Of a stretch of 64,000 bases of DNA, positions 33,549 to 42,794 are shown piece after piece. Made by a program: the position numbers and the translations under genes. The notes below the pieces were generated by a model. It worked only from the letters and a program-made list of their open reading frames with translations. It did not search any database and had not been told where the DNA came from. Source of the stretch: Planctomycetota bacterium (GTDB taxonomy: Bacteria; Planctomycetota; B15-G4). The stretch is taken from assembly GCA_029259715.1 (NCBI GenBank), contig JAJDEP010000003.1, positions 124,001 through 188,000 of the forward strand, in the 5' to 3' direction. The number at the start of each line of letters is the position of its first letter. Within the stretch, counting starts at the first letter, position 1.

Positions 33549-34625
33549 TCAGAAGCCCGGAATGCTGAAGGGCAGCCTCAGGACCTTCTGGCCCTGGTCG
33601 TTCCAATCGGTCTCGGCCCACAACATCAGGCCGCCGTCACTCGTGCCGTAAGGCGCAGTGAACACGCGGCCGTTCGGCATGACGGTCACCGCGAGTCCGT
33701 GCGTGTATTGCTCGGGGTTGCCCGGGAACACCTGCGGGTTCCACATGAGCACCTGCGCGAAGAACACCTGCGGGAGCGGGTCGTCCTCGGGCGGCAGCAA
33801 GTGGCCCTTGCCATGGCCGGCGCTGGTGCCACCGAGTGGTTGCTGCGCCCCACCGCCCGCGGAGCCGAGGCCGTGCACGCTCGCCCGCATCGACGGCGGC
33901 GCCTCCCAGATCACGAACTCGGGGATGTCCTCCATGAACACGGGGAACGATTGCTCGATCGCGCCGACTTGCGTCGTGAACTCATGCCCGATGGCGACGA
34001 AGGGCTCGCTGCCCGGCGCGGGGCCGATGACGAGGAAACACTCAGGCTGAATGCACGCGCCGCACTCATACGGCTCGAAAGAGACGAAATCGAAAACGGT
34101 CGGTTGAACATCCGGTGATGTCAGGAACCAACGCGCGAACATGAAGTTCGATAGGGTTGAGCAGTCGGGCAACTCGTCACTGTCGAGGGCCAAGGGGGAC
34201 AGCCCCCCTACGTCGGTCAGCTCCACCTTCACCGAGAATCCGTTGGTCAACTCGAACTCAAACCAAACGCTGTCGTTGATGACTATGAATACGAATTCGT
34301 CGTCGGCAACACGGATCCGGCTGGGTTGCGTCAGGTCGCCTTCGACGGCAAAGCCACCCATGGTCAGTCGGGCACTCGTGATCGCATCGGGATAGATGCC
34401 GACGTCCTCGGACGGATCGGTGTCCCCCGCCGCCGGATCGAAGCAGACAGTTACCGACCAGGGGTCGGAGATCTCGAGTTCGTTCCACGGCGAGGGCAGC
34501 GTGTCAATCGGTTGGAACAACCCCCCCATGAATCCGGTGACAGTGAACTCAGTGTCCTGGGCCAGCGTGGGGAAGGCCGACATCACCAAGCAAAGAGACG
34601 TCGTGACAAAAGTCTTGGTCATCAT
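33549..34625 (-). CDS. Tandem-array exported protein, copy 4
   Basis: A 358-residue exported protein. I start it at the double ATG at 34625, which opens a signal peptide ending PTLA before Q; no purine-rich ribosome site precedes it. The first half shares VTVCFDPAAGDTDPSEDVGIYPDAITSARL-type strands with copies 2 and 3 only loosely. The second half has CGACIQPECFLVIGPAPGSE and ends WNDQGQKVLRLPFSIPGF. Its start codon lies 2 bp after the stop of a degraded fifth copy (34628-34720). Translational coupling to an ancestral upstream copy would explain the missing ribosome site. Confidence 0.7.
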   Translation of the reverse strand: MMTKTFVTTSLCLVMSAFPTLAQDTEFTVTGFMGGLFQPIDTLPSPWNELEISDPWSVTVCFDPAAGDTDPSEDVGIYPDAITSARLTMGGFAVEGDLTQPSRIRVADDEFVFIVINDSVWFEFELTNGFSVKVELTDVGGLSPLALDSDELPDCSTLSNFMFARWFLTSPDVQPTVFDFVSFEPYECGACIQPECFLVIGPAPGSEPFVAIGHEFTTQVGAIEQSFPVFMEDIPEFVIWEAPPSMRASVHGLGSAGGGAQQPLGGTSAGHGKGHLLPPEDDPLPQVFFAQVLMWNPQVFPGNPEQYTHGLAVTVMPNGRVFTAPYGTSDGGLMLWAETDWNDQGQKVLRLPFSIPGF

Positions 34626-34627
34626 GA

Positions 34628-34720
34628 TCAGAATCCCGGGATACTGAACGGCAGGCGCAGAAACTTCTGCCCCTGCTCGTTCCATTCGGTCTCGGCCCCG
34701 TGAGCGAGTCCCCCCGGACC
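34628..34720 (-). pseudogene. C-terminal stump of a fifth array copy
   Basis: On the minus strand this stretch reads GGLAHGAETEWNEQGQKF, then LRLPFSIPGF and a TGA at 34628-34630. That is the exact ending of the array proteins, with AHG where intact copies have ELW or MLW. Upstream of about 34720 similarity stops at once and nothing resembling the rest of the gene is present up to the addA stop at 34825. It is therefore a truncated remnant, left by deletion or unequal recombination. Confidence 0.75.
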
Positions 34721-34824
34721 CCAGCACCGAGGTTAAGGCGGATCCGCTGAGTCGGGTAGGGACCAATCCCCAGGAAGGCCGGCACCAACGACCATTGCGA
34801 GCGGTCCGGCAGAGCGCAGAGCTG

Positions 34825-37800
34825 TCAGAGGGCCTCACAATCGAGCACATCGCCCGATTGCAGCAGCGCCAGGCGCAAAGTGATCCCGGCCTCGGGCAGG
34901 CCGAGCATCTGCGCGAGGGCCCGGCCGTACTCGCGCATCTGCGGGGCATGGTGCCGCACCCGCTCCACGCGCCACCCATCGAGCGCCGCCTCATCGACAG
35001 GCGGACGGTCCGTCTTGAAGTCGATGATCTCGGCGGCCACCGCCACGCCGTCCTTGCTCCGGACCACCACCCGATCGAAGGCGCCGGTCACGAAGCGTTC
35101 GCCGCTCCCGTCGCCAGCGCCGCTCCCGCCCCCGTCGCCTGACCCATCGCCGCCACCTGACCCTTCACCGCCGAACTCGTCGAGGAAGACGGCGAAGCGG
35201 CGCTCGCGCCAGACCTCAACCTTGTGCTCACCCTCGGGTCGCGTGAGCAGCGCGCGCATGTCCGGCTGGTCAAGCAGGACGAGGCACTCTTCGCACCAGG
35301 CGTCGAGTTGTCCGTCCTCGATCGACAGACCATTGCGCGCCGCCTCGTCCCGCGCCGCACTCTGCATCGCCTGCGGGTCCAGCGGCCCCTCGATCCACTC
35401 GATCTCGGCGCACAGGCGATGGACGATGGTGCCCCGCGCACGGGCGGCCGAGCCGGCAGCCGCGAGCAGGTCGTCGATCGCGAGGCCGTCGTCGGCCGCC
35501 GAGGACGGCGCCCGACGAGGCCACGACCGGGGCGCCGTGACAGGCGCCAGGTCAAACGCCGAGGGCACCACCTCGATGCGGATCTCGTCGTCGGCCGCCG
35601 ACAGGCCCTCGTGCCAGGCGCGGCTGTCGGGCGGCGTGCTCCACAGGACGCGGCCTTCCGGGGCCTCGCCGTTGCCCTCGTCACCATCGGGATCCACGCC
35701 CAGGGTCTGCCGCATCAGGTGGGCGAAGGTCGCATGACCGTCACCCTTCGCCGGCGCGCGCACGAGCACGTCGAGCCGACGCCGGGCCCGGGTGAGCGCC
35801 ACGTAGAGCACGCACAGGCTCTCGTGCATCGCCCGTGCGCGCACGCTCTCGCGCAGCGCCGCCAACCGCGGCACGTAGGGGCACAAGGCCTGCTTGACCG
35901 TGGGGAAGACCAGGTCGATGGCCTCCCACGGCTCGGGCCGCAGGGTCCAGAGCGACGGCAGGCGTCCCACCAGTCGCGACTCGAGGTCGGGCAGGACCAC
36001 CGCATCGAACTCCAGACCCTTGGCGCCGTGCACCGTCATGACCCGGATGCGATCGGCTCGCGGGTCCTCGACGGTCTCCGCGCGCACGCGCTCGACGAAG
36101 GCTGACACCCGCGCCGGCGGCCGCGCGTCGACGATGAAACCGAGATCGACCAGCTGCGCCAGGCGATCGCGATCCCAGGCGGCGAGGCCCTGCTCGCCGA
36201 GCGACTGCACCAGACCTTGCAGCGTCGCGCCGTAGCCGAGGTCCACCAACTTGTGGCGCAGGCCGTCGAGGACCGGCGTCAACGTGTCGCCCTCACCGAC
36301 GTCGTCGCCAACGTCGCCAACGTCGCCACTGTCGCCACTGTCGCCGCTAGCGTCGATCCCGAGGGCCGCCGCGAGGCCTGATGTCTCGACGTGGAAGCGG
36401 GCGGCGGTGTCGGAAGGGTGATCGACCAGCCACAGCAGCGACAGCACGACGAGCACAGCCTCGCTGTCCGTGAGCGGGTTGCCGCCCTCGCCGCTGGCCG
36501 GCAACCCCGCGTCCCGCAACGCGCGGATCAGCGCCGCGATGGGCTTGCGCGCCCGCACGAGGATGCCCAGCGACGCGTCCGGCGCCTCGGCGTGCATGGC
36601 GGCGATGCGGGCCACGACGGCCCGACGCATGAGCGCGTCGCGGCCGGCGCCCTCCGCGCCCTCGGCGTCCTCCGACGGCACCTCGATCAGGTGCGCAGCC
36701 CCGGGCGCCCCGGCCACTTTGTCAGCGGACACGTGCTCCTCGAAGGCGCCGCTCCAACGGCGTGCCGTCGCACGGTCGCACTCCTCCTCGAAGACCGCCT
36801 GGTCACCGAGGTCGCCGAACACCGCGTTCACCAGGGCCAGCACCGGCGGGCTGGTGCGATAGCTGATGGCCATGGAGTCGGTGGCGAGGTCGAGGTGCTG
36901 GGCCAGGCCGTCCAGCAGGCGCCAGTCGCCTTCGCGCCAGCCGTAGATGGCCTGCTTCACGTCGCCCACGGCGAAGAGGGTGCGGCCGTCCTTCCGGGCG
37001 GCGCGGGCCACGGGCGCGAGGGCCCGCCACTGGGCCACCGACGTGTCCTGGAACTCGTCCAGCAGCAGGTGGTCGGTGGTGGCCCCCAGGCGAGCCGCCA
37101 GGCGCGCGGCCGACGCGCCGAGGCCCGCCTGCGGATCCGCGAGGCGACGCGGCAGGTCTTCGAAGCGCAGCGCGCCGTCGCGCCACTTGCGCTCGCTGTA
37201 GTGCGCGTCGTACTTCTGCACCAGGTCGCGCAGCGTGGACAACGAGTCACACAGCTCCTTCACGCCCTCGTGCACGATGCGATCGAGGATCGCGCCGAAC
37301 GGGTCGAGGAACTCCGGCGGGATGACCACCCGGTAGTAGCTCGGCGACTCATCGAGCATCTTGGCCAACGGCCCCTTGCCGAGCAGGTCGTGCCAGGCGC
37401 CCCCCGCGAGGGCCTCGCGCCACTCCGCCACGGCCTTGGGGATGGCCTTGGCCCAGCTCGTGTGGGGCTTGCCCTGCTTGGTCAGCGGGATATCCGCCGC
37501 CTCGATGGCCGCCAGCGCCGCGGCGCAGGCCGCATCGTCGGGGCCGGCGGGCGGCTCGATGCGATCCCACGCCCCCGGCGCCGAGTCGAGCCACGCGGTG
37601 CGGGCCGTGTCCGCCAGTTCGCGCAGGGCGCCGTGCACCGACCGACGCGCGCGCCCCTGGTTGACCAGGCGCAGCAGCGCCGCCAGCTCGCTGTTGCGCG
37701 CCTCGGACACCAACGCCGCCACGGCCGCATCGCGCAGGCGGGCGTCCTCGTCCTCGTCGATCAGACGCCACCCGGCGGGCAGCCCCAGCTCGGCCGACAG

Positions 37801-38169
37801 CCAACCCACCACGTCGGCGAACCACGAGTCGAGGGTGCGCACCTGCAGGCGGTCGAGGCGGCGCGCCGTCGCGGCCAGCAGAGCCAGGGCTTGCGCGGCC
37901 GAGGGAGCCTCGCCTCCCGGCCAGTGCTCGGCGAGCAGCGCGCGGGCCTGCTCGCCCGCCGCGCCTGTCGGCTGCGAGGCCTCGGCCAGACGCGCGAGCA
38001 GCCGATCGAGGATCTCCCCCGCCGCCTTGCGCGTGAAGGTCGACGCCAGGATCGACTCCGGCGTGTCCACCGCCCCTTCGGCCAGCACGCCGATGAGCCG
38101 CCCGGTGAGCCGGAAGGTCTTGCCGGTGCCGGCCGAGGCCGTCACGACGAGGTGGCGCGGAGGCGTCAT
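34825..38169 (-). CDS. addA: UvrD/RecB-type helicase-nuclease, AddA-like
   Basis: An 1114-residue ATP-dependent helicase/exonuclease subunit for double-strand-break resection. Walker A is ASAGTGKT (residues 10-17). TFTRKAAGEI is motif Ia, LLLDEFQDTS (~368) is motif II, FAVGDVKQAIYGWR is motif III, VMTVHGAKGLEFDAV is motif V and YVALTRARRRLDVL is motif VI. The C-terminal PD-(D/E)XK nuclease ends in EIIDFKTDRP (~1047). Two low-complexity insertions stand out: a repeat-encoded SGD/VGD linker (36304-36348) and a Gly/Ser/Asp stretch just before the nuclease core. It shares ATGA with the addB-like gene upstream, so the two are co-translated. Confidence 0.88.
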   Translation of the reverse strand: MTPPRHLVVTASAGTGKTFRLTGRLIGVLAEGAVDTPESILASTFTRKAAGEILDRLLARLAEASQPTGAAGEQARALLAEHWPGGEAPSAAQALALLAATARRLDRLQVRTLDSWFADVVGWLSAELGLPAGWRLIDEDEDARLRDAAVAALVSEARNSELAALLRLVNQGRARRSVHGALRELADTARTAWLDSAPGAWDRIEPPAGPDDAACAAALAAIEAADIPLTKQGKPHTSWAKAIPKAVAEWREALAGGAWHDLLGKGPLAKMLDESPSYYRVVIPPEFLDPFGAILDRIVHEGVKELCDSLSTLRDLVQKYDAHYSERKWRDGALRFEDLPRRLADPQAGLGASAARLAARLGATTDHLLLDEFQDTSVAQWRALAPVARAARKDGRTLFAVGDVKQAIYGWREGDWRLLDGLAQHLDLATDSMAISYRTSPPVLALVNAVFGDLGDQAVFEEECDRATARRWSGAFEEHVSADKVAGAPGAAHLIEVPSEDAEGAEGAGRDALMRRAVVARIAAMHAEAPDASLGILVRARKPIAALIRALRDAGLPASGEGGNPLTDSEAVLVVLSLLWLVDHPSDTAARFHVETSGLAAALGIDASGDSGDSGDVGDVGDDVGEGDTLTPVLDGLRHKLVDLGYGATLQGLVQSLGEQGLAAWDRDRLAQLVDLGFIVDARPPARVSAFVERVRAETVEDPRADRIRVMTVHGAKGLEFDAVVLPDLESRLVGRLPSLWTLRPEPWEAIDLVFPTVKQALCPYVPRLAALRESVRARAMHESLCVLYVALTRARRRLDVLVRAPAKGDGHATFAHLMRQTLGVDPDGDEGNGEAPEGRVLWSTPPDSRAWHEGLSAADDEIRIEVVPSAFDLAPVTAPRSWPRRAPSSAADDGLAIDDLLAAAGSAARARGTIVHRLCAEIEWIEGPLDPQAMQSAARDEAARNGLSIEDGQLDAWCEECLVLLDQPDMRALLTRPEGEHKVEVWRERRFAVFLDEFGGEGSGGGDGSGDGGGSGAGDGSGERFVTGAFDRVVVRSKDGVAVAAEIIDFKTDRPPVDEAALDGWRVERVRHHAPQMREYGRALAQMLGLPEAGITLRLALLQSGDVLDCEAL
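36304..36348. repeat. 9-bp tandem repeat in addA
   Basis: Five 9-bp units of GTCGCCAAC type lie end to end (two AAC, two ACT and one GCT version). On the minus strand they encode SGD/VGD tripeptides in a helicase linker. Frame is kept whatever the copy number. Confidence 0.75.
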
Positions 38170-41100
38170 GGCCCGCCCTCCGCCCCGTCGTCTTCGTCGT
38201 CGTCACCCCCACCGTCGAGCAGGCCGACGCCCGCCACCGCCGCGAGGATCGGATCGTGCTCGGGGAAGCGGCCGAGGGGGAAGTCGCCCGCGCGGATCTC
38301 ACGCACCACGCGCCGGGCCTGGGCCTCGGCGTCCGCGAGTTGGGCGGCGTCCCAGCGCGCCGTGGAGAGCAGGGCGCCGGCGTCGGACTTCACATCCCGC
38401 GACAGGTTCACGAAGCCGAGCACCGGCTCGCGCTCGGCGTCGAGGCCGCGCTGGGTCCAGGCGTCGGGCAGCGGGCGACACAGCAAGCGATACAGCGGAA
38501 GTTGCAGGTCGTCCCAGCGCTCCGTGACCCGGCGCGGGCCGTGCACCTGCTGCGGCGACTTGCCGGCGTCGGCGGTCTTGTAGTCGAGCAGGGCCCACTC
38601 GCCCGTGGCCGGACGCAGGTCGATGCGATCGATGCGGCCGCGCAGGGCCACCACCTCGCCGTCCACCTCGAAGGGCACCGAACCCTTGGACTTGCCGTCG
38701 GGCGCCGAGCCCCACCCCTCCCAGGCGGCCGGCCCGGGGGCCCACTCCACCGCGAGGATCTCCCAGCCGCCCGCTGCCCGCCGCGCCTGCCATTCCGCGA
38801 AGTGTCGCAGGCGGGACGCGAGCTGTTCGACCTGCACCGCCACCGCCGGCAGCGCCGCCTCGCCGAACTGTTCGCGCACGCGGGCGCGCAGGCGCGCCAG
38901 CAGGAACCGCGCGATCTCGTCGGGGTCGGTGGACCGGCTCGCCTTGACCTGGCCGTCGAGGCTGGCCAGCACCTCGTGGCCCAGGATCCCGAAGAGCGAG
39001 CCGTCCAACTCGCGGGCGCTGTCGTCGACCGACTCGAGCCGCTCGCCGACGTGTCGCAACGCATAGAGATAAGGCGAGGCGAGGTGGTCGCGGAAGGCCG
39101 TGACAGAGATCGAGCGCAAGGGTTGGGGCGCGCGCAGCGGACGCGTGCTCCGTTCGTTCGCCCCCCCGTCGGAGCGCGTTCCGTCGATCCGTCGGGCCTC
39201 ACCCCCCTCGTCGCGCACGCGCCGCAGGCGTCCGCCCTGGACGAAGCGCTCGACCCGGTCCGGCACTTCGTCGTCCGGTCGGTGGAAGACCAGGCGGCTG
39301 GGACGCAACGGGTCGCCCTCCCGCGTGCGTCGCCCCGAGATCAGCCGCAGCGTGTCGCGGGAATGGACCAGCAGGTTCATCAGGTAGACGTCGCGCGCGC
39401 GCCGGGCCCGCTCTTCGGGCAGCCCCAGCAGCCGCCCGTAGGCGTCGGAGAGGAAGGCGTCACCGGCGGGGGCGGCCGGCACGCGACCGCCGTTGAACCC
39501 CGTCATGATCAGCGCCGGGGCGTCATCGAGGGGCAACTCGAGCCAGCCGAGCAATTCGAGCGCGCCCTCGTCCGGCGCCGGTGGCACCGACCGCCCGGCG
39601 CAGTCGCCGAGGATCAGGCCGAGCGCCGTCGGCCCGTCGGCGCCGTCCTCATCCACCAGGGCCGCCGGCCCCTCGCTGACCTCCAGCAGGGCGTCGCGCA
39701 GCGCGGCGAGGGCACCACCCAAGCGACGGTCCGCGGCCGCGCCCTGCACGTCGAGCGTCCGGCCCCCGTAGAGGTGGCGCAGGACCTGCAACGCGCCCTC
39801 CGCCGTCGCGCGCAGCGACACGGGCTGGTCGCCCGCCGGGAGCGGCGCGAACCACTCCGCCAGCGCGGTCTGCAGCGCCGTGAGGGTGGCCGCCAGAGCG
39901 GCCTCCTCCGGTCGGTCACCGGTGCACCACGACGCGGGGATCGCCCCCGGCAGGTGCGCCGCACCGTAGGCGTCGCAGGCCTCGGCCGGGTCGCATCCGA
40001 GCCGGGCCCGCAGCGTGCCGTGGACATCCGGGTGACGCACGAGGCTGGCGAGTTCGGCGAAGCGGCCCGACGCCCGCCAGGCGGCCACGGCCTCGAGCAG
40101 ACGCCAGGGGGCGGTGGCGCGCAGCGGTTGCCCGGCCGCCGACCGCGTCGCCACGCCGTAGTTCGGCAGGCGGCCTTCCAACTCGGGCACAACCTGCGCG
40201 TCCGGGACGCCCAACGTGATCTGCGCCGCCGAGTAGCGGCCCTGCCAGCCGGCCACCAGGCCGAGGGTCGCGTCCGCCTGGTCTCCCGGGCTGCCCTCGA
40301 TGCTCCAGTGCTCGTCGCTCAACGCCACGTCGGCCTCGGCCCAGGCCTCGACGCTCACGGCACCCCACTCATCGAAGTCGTCGGCCCGGTCTTCGGGCGC
40401 GAACACGAGCACGTCGACCCGCCGGCCCAGGACGGCCAGGGCCTGCCGCGTCAACGCGTTCAGCTCGACCGCGCCCACCAACACGACGCGCAGGCGTTCG
40501 TCCAGCGCTCCGGCTTGCACGGCCTCCCGGCGCCGGTCGTGGGGATCGGCCAACCCGAGGGCCGCCAAACGTTGGCGGTAGGCCGCCTGGAGCTCGGCCA
40601 GCACCTGCCAGCGACGGGCATCCGGCGTCTCCGCGAGCACCTCGCGCACCGCGGCGAAGTCGAGGCCCTCGGGAGCCAGGCGTCCGTGCGAGCTGCGCAG
40701 TTCGCCCGCCAACCGGTGCCGACCCGCGACGTCGTCGGGGCCGGGGGGACGGGCCAACAAGTCCTGCAGCGCAGCGGCCGGGCAGTCCTGCAGGGCCGCC
40801 CCCCATGCCAGGGTCCGGGCCAGGCGCCCGGCGCCGGCGCCGGGCTCGCTCAGCGCGAGGTCCACCAGCCGCCCCACCGTCGTGAACCGGGCGGGCACGC
40901 CGACGCCGTCGCGGGAGGCCAGGCGCCGCGCCACGAGTTGTTCGAGGCGTCGTGCCGGGCGGCCACCGGGCGTCGCGACGATGACGTGCGCGAGGTCGGG
41001 GCCGTGCTCGTCCGCGAAGGGCCCCGCGATCCACGCGGCGGCGCGTTCGAGCAGCGAACGCCACGGGCCGTCGGGGCCGTCGGGGCGACCGTCCCAGCCC

Positions 41101-41180
41101 AGGAACACGCGCCGGGCGCCGGGCACAGCGCGGTCATCCGAGCCGCCTTCCGGCCGATCTGCCTGCCCCTTGCTCCCCAT
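38166..41180 (-). CDS. addB: AddB-like PD-(D/E)XK nuclease subunit
   Basis: A 1004-residue partner of the AddA-like helicase. The N-terminal two thirds have the degenerate helicase fold of AddB without a Walker A motif (the corresponding region reads RRVFLGWDGRPDGPDG). The C-terminal nuclease has GRIDRIDLR and LLDYKTADAG (~865), the D...D-x-K core. Where many AddB proteins have the first Fe-S cysteine (S-C-P-Y), this one reads LASPYLYALRHV, and no C-terminal CxxxxxC follows, so the Fe-S staple seems absent. The ATG at 41180 gives the full family start. Overlap with addA at 38166-38169 indicates one operon. Confidence 0.75.
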   Translation of the reverse strand: MGSKGQADRPEGGSDDRAVPGARRVFLGWDGRPDGPDGPWRSLLERAAAWIAGPFADEHGPDLAHVIVATPGGRPARRLEQLVARRLASRDGVGVPARFTTVGRLVDLALSEPGAGAGRLARTLAWGAALQDCPAAALQDLLARPPGPDDVAGRHRLAGELRSSHGRLAPEGLDFAAVREVLAETPDARRWQVLAELQAAYRQRLAALGLADPHDRRREAVQAGALDERLRVVLVGAVELNALTRQALAVLGRRVDVLVFAPEDRADDFDEWGAVSVEAWAEADVALSDEHWSIEGSPGDQADATLGLVAGWQGRYSAAQITLGVPDAQVVPELEGRLPNYGVATRSAAGQPLRATAPWRLLEAVAAWRASGRFAELASLVRHPDVHGTLRARLGCDPAEACDAYGAAHLPGAIPASWCTGDRPEEAALAATLTALQTALAEWFAPLPAGDQPVSLRATAEGALQVLRHLYGGRTLDVQGAAADRRLGGALAALRDALLEVSEGPAALVDEDGADGPTALGLILGDCAGRSVPPAPDEGALELLGWLELPLDDAPALIMTGFNGGRVPAAPAGDAFLSDAYGRLLGLPEERARRARDVYLMNLLVHSRDTLRLISGRRTREGDPLRPSRLVFHRPDDEVPDRVERFVQGGRLRRVRDEGGEARRIDGTRSDGGANERSTRPLRAPQPLRSISVTAFRDHLASPYLYALRHVGERLESVDDSARELDGSLFGILGHEVLASLDGQVKASRSTDPDEIARFLLARLRARVREQFGEAALPAVAVQVEQLASRLRHFAEWQARRAAGGWEILAVEWAPGPAAWEGWGSAPDGKSKGSVPFEVDGEVVALRGRIDRIDLRPATGEWALLDYKTADAGKSPQQVHGPRRVTERWDDLQLPLYRLLCRPLPDAWTQRGLDAEREPVLGFVNLSRDVKSDAGALLSTARWDAAQLADAEAQARRVVREIRAGDFPLGRFPEHDPILAAVAGVGLLDGGGDDDEDDGAEGGP

Positions 41181-41333
41181 GCCGCGAGCCTAGCAGACCC
41201 CCTGCGGACACCCGGCGTCCACCGCCGCCGGCCCTGCTCGCCCCCGGACCACCCGGTTCGCTATCTTCAGCCCTCCGTCCGGCGGCACCACGGCCCGGAC
41301 GCCCCGCCCACGATCCAAAGAGGACTGGTTCCC

Positions 41334-41807
41334 ATGGCCGACAAAGGCTTCGACAAGAACAAGGTCATCGACCTGCTCAACCGCATCCTCGAACTCGAGC
41401 TGGCCGGCGTGGTGCGCTACACGCACTACTCGCTGATGGTCTACGGCTACTCGCGCATCCCCATCGTCTCGTGGCTGCGCAGCGAGGCCACCGAGGCCCT
41501 GAATCACGCCACCGAAGCCGGCGAGATGGTGACCCAACTCGGCGCCCACCCATCCTTGGCGATCGGCCCGCTGCTCGAGACCCAGCAGCACGACATCGGC
41601 GACATCCTGCGCGAGGCCCTCGAGCACGAGAAGTCGAGCCTGGCCTCCTATCAGGAACTGCTGGGCGAGGTCGAAGGCCGGTCGGTGATGCTCGAGGAGT
41701 ACGCCCGCAAGATGATCCACACCGAGCAGGTCCATCTGGGCGAGGTCGACAAGATGCTGCGCCGCCCCGGGGATGTGGCCTCCGTCGAGTCCGGCGCCCC
41801 GGCCTGA
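41334..41807 (+). CDS. Bacterioferritin-like ferritin-family protein
   Basis: A 157-residue four-helix-bundle iron protein, starting at ATG 41334 behind AAAGAGGA. Helix A holds ILELELAGVVRYTHYSLM, typical of bacterioferritin. Helix B has EATEALNHATEAGEMV, helix C ALEHEKSSLASYQELL and helix D HTEQVHLGEVDKML, with E131 and H134 in the usual E-x-x-H of the second iron site. In helix B the carboxylate is four residues before His rather than three, so the di-iron centre may differ from classic Bfr. A TATCTT element at 41262-41267 could be its -10 box. It stores or oxidises ferrous iron; haem binding cannot be judged. Confidence 0.82.
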   Translation: MADKGFDKNKVIDLLNRILELELAGVVRYTHYSLMVYGYSRIPIVSWLRSEATEALNHATEAGEMVTQLGAHPSLAIGPLLETQQHDIGDILREALEHEKSSLASYQELLGEVEGRSVMLEEYARKMIHTEQVHLGEVDKMLRRPGDVASVESGAPA

Positions 41808-42056
41808 CCGCGGTGGGGCCGAAACGAGCGCCGGCGCCCCCTCGTCCGGGCTTGACTCGGGCCGCTCTCACACGCCAAATATCCGTCTCGTAGAGGCCGA
41901 TCCCAAAGGGGGACGGGCCCGGGGCCGGTCGCCGCGAAGGCACCGCGACGCGGCCCGCACGGCCCCCGGGCCGGCACCGGCCGCCCCGGCCGGCAACACC
42001 GTCAGCGAACACTTCGAAACACAGTTCGGGAAACAGTTCGGGAGTCCGAGACAGGC

Positions 42057-42794
42057 ATGACCGCCAAGATCGAAATCCGCGACCTCTCCAAGCACTTCGG
42101 CGACCTGAAGGCCGTCGACGGCATCAGCTTCGCCGTCGAGCAGGGCGAGGTGCTCGGCTTCCTCGGCCCCAACGGCGCCGGCAAGAGCACGACCATGAAG
42201 ATGGTCACCGGCTTCCTGCCGCCCACCGCGGGGGCCATCAGCGTCTGCGGCCACGACATGCTGGCCGACCCGCTGCCCGCCAAGCGCCTGATCGGCTACC
42301 TGCCCGAGGGCGCGCCGGCCTACCCCGACATGACGCCGGCCGAATTCCTCGACTTCGTGGCCGGCGCCCGGGGCTTCCGCGGCGCGGCGCGCCAGGCCTG
42401 CGTCGACCAGGCCGTCGACCGCGTCAACCTCGACGAGGTGCTGCACCAGCGCATCGAGACGCTCAGCAAGGGCTTCAAGCGCCGCGTCGGCCTGGCCCAG
42501 GCGATCCTGCACGACCCGCCGGTGCTGATCCTCGACGAGCCCACCGACGGCCTCGACCCCAACCAGAAGCACGAGGTGCGCGAGCTGATCCGCGGCATGG
42601 CCGCCGGCAAGGTGATCATCCTCTCGACGCACATCCTCGAAGAGGTCGCCGCCGTGTGCACCCGGGCCATCATCATCGACCGGGGCCACGTGGTGCTCGA
42701 CGAGACGCCCGCCGCCCTCGCCGCTCGCGGCCGCCTCGACGACGTCTTCCGCGAGGTCACCAGCCGTGACACGCGCGCCGGAGCCTCGGCATGA
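42057..42794 (+). CDS. ABC transporter ATPase, GldA-like
   Basis: A 245-residue ATPase. Walker A is GPNGAGKST (residues ~42-50), the signature is LSKGFKRRVGLAQ and Walker B is VLILDEPTDGLDP. The switch His is in STHILEEVAAVC. The short form with GFLPPTAGAISVCGHDML is typical of the ABC-2 subfamily that includes GldA, NosF and CcmA-type exporters. It is the first gene of a four-gene operon (ATPase, permease, GldG-like, DUF4340) and shares ATGA with the permease gene. The same gene order occurs in gliding-type and auxiliary-element ABC systems. The transported substrate is unknown. Confidence 0.9.
   Translation: MTAKIEIRDLSKHFGDLKAVDGISFAVEQGEVLGFLGPNGAGKSTTMKMVTGFLPPTAGAISVCGHDMLADPLPAKRLIGYLPEGAPAYPDMTPAEFLDFVAGARGFRGAARQACVDQAVDRVNLDEVLHQRIETLSKGFKRRVGLAQAILHDPPVLILDEPTDGLDPNQKHEVRELIRGMAAGKVIILSTHILEEVAAVCTRAIIIDRGHVVLDETPAALAARGRLDDVFREVTSRDTRAGASA

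Noticed and set aside
38256..41333. A very long open frame on the plus strand leading into the bacterioferritin-like gene.
   Set aside because: It is antisense to the AddB-like gene, is rich in Gln/Arg/Gly shadow composition, and the ferritin gene has its own ATG with ribosome site at 41334.
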